This document shows positions 58,762-64,000 of a stretch of 64,000 bases of DNA, in pieces. Origin of the DNA: Mycobacterium genavense ATCC 51234 (GTDB taxonomy: Bacteria > Actinomycetota > Actinomycetes > Mycobacteriales > Mycobacteriaceae); contig NZ_JAGZ01000001.1 of NCBI RefSeq assembly GCF_000526915.1, positions 124,001-188,000 on the forward strand, written 5' to 3'. Below the pieces are notes generated by a model that was not told where the DNA came from, did not search any database, and saw only the letters and a program-made list of their open reading frames with translations. The translations under genes and the position numbers were made by a program. Each line of letters begins with the position of its first letter. The first letter of the stretch is position 1.

Positions 58762-59254
58762 GGACACCCTGATCGACGCCGAGTCGGCGTCGCGAGTGGG
58801 TACCGTTGCCGCGACCGCGACCGGCGAGCTGAACCGGCGCGACTGGCAGCGCTGGGCGGCGGCGGTCGGTGACCACAATCCGCTCTACTTCGATCCGGAT
58901 TACGCCCGCGCCAACGGCTATCGCGACATCATCTGCCCGCCGCTGTATCTGCAGTACGCGGTGCTCGGCGTCGTGCATCTCGACTCGTTGCGGCCCGACG
59001 GTTCCTCGGGTGCGGTTTCGGGAAGCCTCGCGTTTCCGCGCGCGCCGACGCGGATGGCCGGCGGCGAGAGCTTCACCTTTCACCTGCCCACCTATCATCG
59101 CGACGAGATCGAAATGGTTCGCACCATCGAATAGATCGTCGAAAAACGGGGCCGCTCGGGAAGATTCGTTCTGGTCACCTGGCACACGGTGTACCGCAAC
59201 CAGCATCGCGAGCTGGTCGCCGAGGCCGCGACGTCGACGATCGCCCGACCCTAG
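58754..59254 (+). pseudogene. MaoC-like hot-dog hydratase subunit interrupted by TAG
   Basis: GTG at 58754, with GGAGGAG upstream, overlaps the end of the FadE gene. Sequence TEDTLIDAESASRVGTV, then DWQRWAAAVGDHNPLYFDPD and YRDIICPPLYLQYAV, an N-terminal MaoC/FAS1-dehydratase-like hot-dog domain. An in-frame TAG at 59132-59134 interrupts EMVRTIE-stop-IVEKRGRSGRFVLVTWHT, and the same frame continues to the natural stop at 59254. Apart from the stop the gene is complete (about 166 residues). It pairs with the MaoC gene 8 bp downstream, as hydratase heterodimers do. Confidence 0.8.
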
Positions 59255-59261
59255 GAATGCC

Positions 59262-59714
59262 ATGACCGATCAGATGTGCTACGACGACGTCGAGGTGGGC
59301 GAGCACATTCCCGCGCTGACCGTGACCACCGACGAGACCCAGCTGTTCTTTTTCAGTGCCGCCACCTACAACGGCCACCGCATTCATTACGACAAGGACT
59401 GGGCGCGGGACGTCGAAGGCTACGACAACGTGCTGGTGCACGGCCCGCTGCAGGCGGCGCTGCTGGCCCGTGCCCTGGGCGACTGGATCGGCGGCCGCGG
59501 TCGGCTGGTGTCGTTTTCGGTGCAGAACCGGGCGGCCGCGTTGCCCGGCGAGCCGCTGACCTTCGACGGAGTGGTCACCGCCAAGCGCCTGGCCGACGGC
59601 GCCGCACTGGTGGATCTCGACATCGCCGGGCGCCGCGGCGACACCGTGCTGATGCCCGGAACCGCGACGGTCGAGCTGCCCCGTCGAGAAACCATCTGCG
59701 GAACGTCGTCGTGA
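59262..59714 (+). CDS. MaoC-like enoyl-CoA hydratase subunit
   Basis: 150 residues from ATG 59262 (MTDQMCYDDVEVGEHIPALT). Hot-dog fold with the hydratase-2-like segment FFSAATYNGHRIHYDKDWA (Asp/His catalytic region) and VLVHGPLQAALLARAL. It probably forms a heterodimer with the preceding MaoC-like protein and hydrates the enoyl-CoA made by the FadE pair. Its stop overlaps the GTG of the thiolase-like gene (GTGA). It is intact. Confidence 0.82.
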   Translation: MTDQMCYDDVEVGEHIPALTVTTDETQLFFFSAATYNGHRIHYDKDWARDVEGYDNVLVHGPLQAALLARALGDWIGGRGRLVSFSVQNRAAALPGEPLTFDGVVTAKRLADGAALVDLDIAGRRGDTVLMPGTATVELPRRETICGTSS

Positions 59715-60913
59715 CGGGATTGCGTGGCGAAGCGGCCATCGTCGGCTTCGCGGAGTTACCCGCCGAGCGCCGTTCGACCGGGCTGCCCTTGTTCACCCTC
59801 GACCAGTACGCGCTACTGGCCAAGCTGGCCGTGCAGGACGCCGGGGTCGATCCGGCGCGCATCAACGGCCTGATCACCCACGGTGTGGCCGAATCGGCGA
59901 TGTTCGCCCCGGCCACCCTGTGCGAATACCTCGGCCTGGCACTGGATTTCGGTGAGCGCGTCGATCTGGGCGGGGCCACCTCGGCCGGAATGATCTGGCG
60001 GGCCGCCGCCGCGATCGAGCTCGGCATCTGCGACGCGGTGCTGGCCGTGGTGCCCGGTTCGCTCAACGTGCCGCAATCGGGACGGCGCCCCGCGCCAGAG
60101 CCGAATTGGTTTGGGCTGTCGTCGAATAACTATGGGTCACCGCAGGCCGAGTTCGAAATCCCGTACGGCAATCTCGGCCAGAACGCGTCGTACGCGCAGA
60201 TCGCGCAGCGCTACGCCGCGGAATACGGTTACGACCCCGCCGCGGTCGCCAAGATCGCGGTCGACCAACGCACCAACGCGTGCGCGCATCCCGGCGCCGT
60301 TTTCCACGGCACCCCGATCACCATCGACGACGTTCTCGCCAGTTCCATGATCGCTGACCCGATCCACCTGCTCGAAACGGTGATGCGGGTGCACGGGGGA
60401 GTGGGCGTCCTGCTCGCCAACGCCGATATCGCCCGTCACGGCCGCCATCGCCCGGTGTGGATCAAGGGTTTCGGCGAGCGCATCGCGTTCAAGACCCCGA
60501 CCTATGCCGAGGACCTGCTGCCCACTCCGATCGCGCGCGCCGCGGACAAGGCGTTCGCGATGTCCGGCCTGGACCGGTCCGATGTCGATATCGCCTCGAT
60601 CTACGACTGCTACACGATCACGGTGCTGATGAGCCTGGAGGACGCCGGCTTTTGCGCCAAAGGCGAAGGCATGGCCTGGGTTACCGAACACGATCTGACC
60701 CACCGTGGTGACTTCCCGCTCAATACCGCCGGCGGTCAGTTGTCGTTCGGTCAAGCCGGAATGGCCGGCGGCATGCATCACGTCGTCGACGGTGCGGGAC
60801 AGGTGATGGGTCGCGCCGACGCCGCCCAGGTACCGGACTGCCATACGGCGTTCGTCACCGGCAACGGCGGGATCATGAGCGAGCAGGTCGCGCTGATCAT
60901 GCGGGGGGACTGA
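59711..60913 (+). CDS. Thiolase-like lipid-transfer protein (Ltp/SCP-x type, putative retro-aldolase)
   Basis: 400 residues from GTG 59711 (TGLRGEAAIVGFAELPAERR). SCP-x thiolase-fold protein: LAVQDAGVDPARINGLITHG, VDLGGATSAGMIWRAAAAIELG, SIYDCYTITVLMSLEDAGFCAKGE and GGQLSFGQAGMAGGMHHV. Homologs such as Ltp2 act as aldolases that shorten sterol side chains and need a DUF35 partner, which is encoded immediately downstream. It is intact. The acyl substrate is unknown, and thiolase activity is unlikely without the usual Cys/His/Cys set. Confidence 0.82.
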   Translation: MTGLRGEAAIVGFAELPAERRSTGLPLFTLDQYALLAKLAVQDAGVDPARINGLITHGVAESAMFAPATLCEYLGLALDFGERVDLGGATSAGMIWRAAAAIELGICDAVLAVVPGSLNVPQSGRRPAPEPNWFGLSSNNYGSPQAEFEIPYGNLGQNASYAQIAQRYAAEYGYDPAAVAKIAVDQRTNACAHPGAVFHGTPITIDDVLASSMIADPIHLLETVMRVHGGVGVLLANADIARHGRHRPVWIKGFGERIAFKTPTYAEDLLPTPIARAADKAFAMSGLDRSDVDIASIYDCYTITVLMSLEDAGFCAKGEGMAWVTEHDLTHRGDFPLNTAGGQLSFGQAGMAGGMHHVVDGAGQVMGRADAAQVPDCHTAFVTGNGGIMSEQVALIMRGD

Positions 60914-60917
60914 CGCC

Positions 60918-61322
60918 GTGAGCACCGAAACCCGTCCGATTCCCGAACCCACCCCGGTCTCGCAGCCCTTCTGGGACGGCCTGGCCCAGCGCCGCATCAT
61001 GGTGCAGTATTCGCCGTCGCTGCAGCGTTACGTGTTCTATCCACGCACCCTCGCACTCGACACGGACGACCTGCAGTGGCGCGAAATCGACGGCGCGGGA
61101 ACGCTGTACACCTTCACCGTTACCCGCAGGCCGACCGCCCCGCCCTGGGCCGACGCGGTACCGCAGCTGCTCGCCGTGGTGCAGTGGGATGCCGGGCCGC
61201 GGATCAGCACCGAATTGGTCGACATCGACCCGAGCGACATCCGCGTCGGCATGCGGGTGGCGCCGGTGTTCTACGCTCTGCCCGAGGGCGGCATCACCTT
61301 ACTGAGATACCGGCCCGCGTGA
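60918..61322 (+). CDS. DUF35 OB-fold protein (acyl-CoA-binding partner of Ltp)
   Basis: 134 residues, GTG at 60918 (MSTETRPIPEPTPVSQPFWD). Typical N-terminus QPFWDGLAQRRIMVQYSPSL and OB-fold GAGTLYTFTVTRRPTAPPWADAVPQLLAVVQWDAGPRI. The usual zinc-ribbon cysteines are absent (YSPSLQRYVFYPRTL), as in one subgroup of the family. In the cholesterol system the DUF35 domain activates Ltp2, and tight linkage to the Ltp gene (4 bp) supports the same role. It is intact. Confidence 0.8.
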   Translation: MSTETRPIPEPTPVSQPFWDGLAQRRIMVQYSPSLQRYVFYPRTLALDTDDLQWREIDGAGTLYTFTVTRRPTAPPWADAVPQLLAVVQWDAGPRISTELVDIDPSDIRVGMRVAPVFYALPEGGITLLRYRPA

Positions 61323-61348
61323 CCTCAACGGTGAGGTCGGAGGTGCAG

Positions 61349-61465
61349 ATGGACGATGTCGTGCAGGCGATGCTCGACCAGGTGAACGCCGGATTTCCGC
61401 GCGTCGCGACGATGACCGGTGCGCAGGCGCGCCCGGCCATGGACCCCGTGCGGGCCTCGGTATGA
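61349..61465 (+). pseudogene. 38-codon remnant, possibly the N-terminus of an esterase
   Basis: MDDVVQAMLDQVNAGFPRVA followed by TMTGAQARPAMDPVRASV and a stop overlapping the ATG of the BVMO gene (ATGA). The start has GGAGG 6 nt upstream, so it is translatable. The sequence resembles the first 35 residues of LipN/LipW-type alpha/beta hydrolases as I remember them, with the catalytic body deleted. It could instead be a genuine small protein. Confidence 0.4.
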
Positions 61466-63056
61466 CCGAGGTAAGCGACGGCGTCGTGATCGGCGCCGGA
61501 TTCGCCGGGCTGTACGCCGTGCACCGAATCGCGACGTCGGGCCTGTCGGTGATCGCCATCGAGGTGCCGCCCCCGAGGTGGGCGGCACCTCGTACTGGAA
61601 CCGCTATCCGGGAGCGCGCTGCGACGTCGAAAGTGTGGACTACTCCTACTCTTTCGACGAGGACCTGCAGAAGAGCTGGCAGTGGAGCGAACGCTTTGCC
61701 GCCCAGCCCGAGATCCTGGCCTACCTGAATCACGTCGCCGACCGCTTCGAGCTGCGCCGCCATTACCGCTTCGGTGTCGACGTAGTCGGTGCTGCCTTCG
61801 ATCAAGGTCGCTGGCACGTCGACACCGCGACCGGACAGACGTATGCGGCACAGTTTCTGCTGTGCGCGACGGGCTGCTTGTCGGCGGTGGATCGGCCCAA
61901 TATCGCAGGCGTGGACAGCTTTTCGGGCGAAGTGTATTTCACGGCGGCGTGGCCCCGGGAAGATCCCGATCTGCGCGACAAGCTGGTCGGCTTGATCGGG
62001 ACGGGGTCATCCGGCATCCAGGTCGCGCCGATCGTCGCCGCCCAGGCCCGGCACCTCGTCGTGTTCCAGCGCTCCGCGAACTACACCATCCCAATGCTCA
62101 ACCGGCCGTGGTCATCCGAGGAACAACACGAGATCCAGGAGCAGTATCCCGAGCGTCGCCGGGCATCGGCCTACGCGCCCGCCGGTACGCCGCACGGCAC
62201 CTACCACAAGAACGCCGTGGACACCGAGCCCCGGGAGCGCGCCGACGCGCTGTGGAAGCGCTGGCGCGAAGGCGGCGTCCTGTTCGCCAAGACCTTCCCC
62301 GACCAGACCAGTGACCTGGCTGCCAACGACGTCGCCCGGCTGTTCGCCGAGGAGCGGATCCGGGAGATCGTCAGCGACCCGATCGTGGCAACCGATCTCA
62401 TCCCCGTCGATCATCCGATCGGAACCAAACGCATCTGCACGGACAACGGGTACTACGCCACCTTCAACCGCGACAACGTGCAGCTGGTCAACTTGCGCCG
62501 CGAGCCCATCACAGAGATCACCGAGCACGGCATACGAACCACCGAGGCGCCCTACTCCTTGGACGTGCTGATCTTCGCCACCGGCTTCGACGCGATAACC
62601 GGAGTATTGACCCGCATCAATCCGATCGGGCCCGGGGAGCGCGATTGCGCGACATCTGGAGCGACGGCCCGGTGACGTTCCGGTCTGATGGTGCCGGGTC
62701 TGCCGAACCTGTTCATGATCAGCGGGCCGGGCAGTCCCTCGGTGCTGGCGAACATGGTGCTGCACGCCGAGGTGCAGGTCGACTGGGTCGTCGATCTGGT
62801 GCGAGCCGCGCGGCAACGGGGCGTCAGCGAGGTCGAGCCACGCCTGGACGCGGCGCGTGCCTGGACCGACGAGGTGGCCCGGGCCGCCGAGCGGACGCTG
62901 TTCCCCAGGGCGGCATCGTCGTGGTATCTGGGCGCCAACATCGACGGCAAGAAGCGCGTCTTCATGCCCTACATCGGCGGGTTCGGCACCTACCGACGCC
63001 ACTGCGACGAGGTCGCCCAGCGCAATTACGCTGGGTTGGTGTTGACGACCCGATGA
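61462..63056 (+). pseudogene. Baeyer-Villiger-type flavin monooxygenase, three frameshifts
   Basis: MTEVSDGVVIGAGFAGLYAV carries the FAD GxGxxG. After a one-base change near 61565 come EVGGTSYWNRYPGARCDVES, the variant BVMO fingerprint FSGEVYFTAAWP (FxGxxx[H]xxxW with Phe for His), GLIGTGSSGIQ (NADPH site) and LIFATGFDAITG. Further frame changes lie near 62632 (RLRDIWSDGP) and 62678 (LMVPGLPNLFMISGPGSPS...). Restored length is about 530 residues, normal for the family. The enzyme would insert oxygen next to a ketone. It follows the side-chain cluster in the same operon, suggesting a cyclic or methyl ketone intermediate. Confidence 0.8.
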
Positions 63057-63077
63057 CGTCGACGAGGAAGTGAGACG

Positions 63078-64000
63078 GTGCCGGAGACGGTTCAGCAGCT
63101 GCTGCGGCAGCGCAGGCACGACGACACCCCGGCGATCGCGCGCGGCGAGGCGACCTGGACCTGGCGCGAGCACGTCGCCGAAGCCGAGACCGAAGCTGCG
63201 GCGCTGATCGCGCTTGCCGACCCGGCCCGCCCGTTGCATTTGGGTGCCGCACTGGGTAATTCGCCGGAGATGCTGCGCGCCATGGCCGCCGCGGCGCTCG
63301 GCGGCTACGTGCTGTGCGGCCTGAACACGACCCGCCGCGGGCCGGCGTTGCTTGCCGACATCCGGCGGTCGGACTGCAAGATCTTGCTCGTCGGCGACGA
63401 GCACCTGTCCTTGTTGGAAGGCCTGGACCTCAACGGAATTCAGGTCCTCGAGGTGGGCACGACGTGCTACGCCGAAGCGCTCGCCGCTGCACCGCCGTTG
63501 ACACTGCACCGCGAAGTCGTCGCCGCGGATACGTTCATGATGATCTTCACCTCCGGAACCAGCGGCAATCCCAAGGCCGTGCGGTTCGCGCACGGGATGG
63601 CGATCATGTGCGGTGCCAGTCTGATCTACCAATACGACGTCACAGCGGACGATGTCTGCTATCTGGCGATGCCGCTGTCTCATTCCAACGGCGTCGCCGC
63701 GGCTGGGCCGTCGCCGTCGGGAGCGGCGCGTTGATGGTACCCGCCAAGTTCTCGCCGTCGCGCTTCATCGACGACGTCCGGCGGTACGGCGTGACCTACC
63801 TGAACTATGTCGGGAAGCCACTGGCTCTGATCCTGTCCACCCCCGAACGTGCCGACGATGCCGACACCACGCTGCGCATCGCGTTCGGCAACGAGGCCAC
63901 CGATCGCGATATCGTGGAATTCGCACGGCGTTTCGGGTGCCGGGTCGTCGACAGCTTCGGGTCCAGCGAGTTCGCGGTGATCGTGGTGCGCGAAGACGGC
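63078..64000 (+). pseudogene. Acyl-CoA synthetase (FadD17-like), frameshifted, runs off the right edge
   Basis: GTG at 63078 with GAGGAAG upstream (PETVQQLLRQRRHDDTPAIA). ANL-family adenylate-forming enzyme: LGGYVLCGLNTTRRG and the phosphate-binding loop MIFTSGTSGNPKAVRFAHG, then YLAMPLSHSNGVAAG. One base is missing near 63700; the continuation WAVAVGSGALMVPAKFSPSRFIDDVRRYGVTYLNYVGKPLA and VVDSFGSSEFAVIVV is in another frame. The 3' half is outside the window. It would activate the acid that feeds the FadE/MaoC/Ltp steps. Confidence 0.82.

Noticed and set aside
60918..61322. Missing zinc-ribbon cysteines in the DUF35 protein as a lesion
   Set aside because: A cysteine-free subgroup of DUF35 proteins exists next to Ltp genes, as far as I recall, and the gene is otherwise intact.

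Overview
The window looks like chromosome of a Mycobacterium, probably non-tuberculous. It is GC-rich throughout and uses ATG, GTG and TTG starts. It carries genus-typical genes: a PknE-type kinase with a DsbG-like sensor, an FHA-ABC exporter of the Rv1747 type, patatin proteins with cyclic-nucleotide domains, a cyclopropane-mycolate-synthase-family methyltransferase, an F420-type LLM oxidoreductase and a carboxylic acid reductase. I see no rRNA, tRNA, CRISPR array, transposase or phage gene.

Layout. 0-7.2 kb: the end of a bacteriophytochrome-SpoIIE phosphatase, a heme oxygenase (biliverdin source), a broken GMC oxidoreductase, a GAF-GAF-SpoIIE-HATPase protein and an anti-anti-sigma (STAS) protein. 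Together these read as a light- or redox-responsive partner-switching module. 7.4-18.9 kb: mixed metabolism (dead SDR, MFS transporter, TPR protein, Fe-S protein, mycolate-type methyltransferase, secreted C39-like protein, type III glutamine synthetase, a truncated restriction-like protein). 18.9-29.3 kb: a signalling island with two Ser/Thr kinases, an FHA-adenylate cyclase and two cNMP-binding/patatin proteins, one fused to an MFS transporter. 29.4-40.7 kb: RibD-like reductase, flavin reductase, flavoprotein, membrane protein, carboxylic acid reductase, Old Yellow Enzyme, LLM oxidoreductase and PadR regulator. 40.7-45.9 kb: a minus-strand operon resembling steroid-ring catabolism (HsaA-like, extradiol dioxygenase, FAD dehydrogenase, and a KshA/KstD chimera). 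46-54.8 kb: molybdopterin oxidoreductase, methyltransferase, SDR, esterase and the FHA-ABC exporter. 54.9-64 kb: TetR plus a diiron-like protein, divergent from a FadE-FadE-MaoC-MaoC-Ltp-DUF35-BVMO-FadD catabolic operon that resembles the cholesterol side-chain (igr) logic.

The most striking property is damage. About half of the larger genes carry a single-base frameshift, mostly one missing base, and I count about 27. There are six in-frame stop codons inside otherwise conserved reading frames, at least eight perfect tandem duplications of 10-29 bp, and several internal deletions that cut or fuse genes (KshA-KstD fusion, patatin oxyanion hole, methyltransferase, acyl-CoA dehydrogenase, restriction protein). 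Long neighbours such as the 3.5-kb carboxylic acid reductase and the 2.7-kb ABC gene are clean. This is either a low-quality or error-prone assembly or a genome in early decay. The sequence alone cannot separate the two, so interrupted genes are annotated at full extent as pseudogene with lesion positions given.

Family and ortholog names (Rv numbers) come from my memory of protein families, not from a search.
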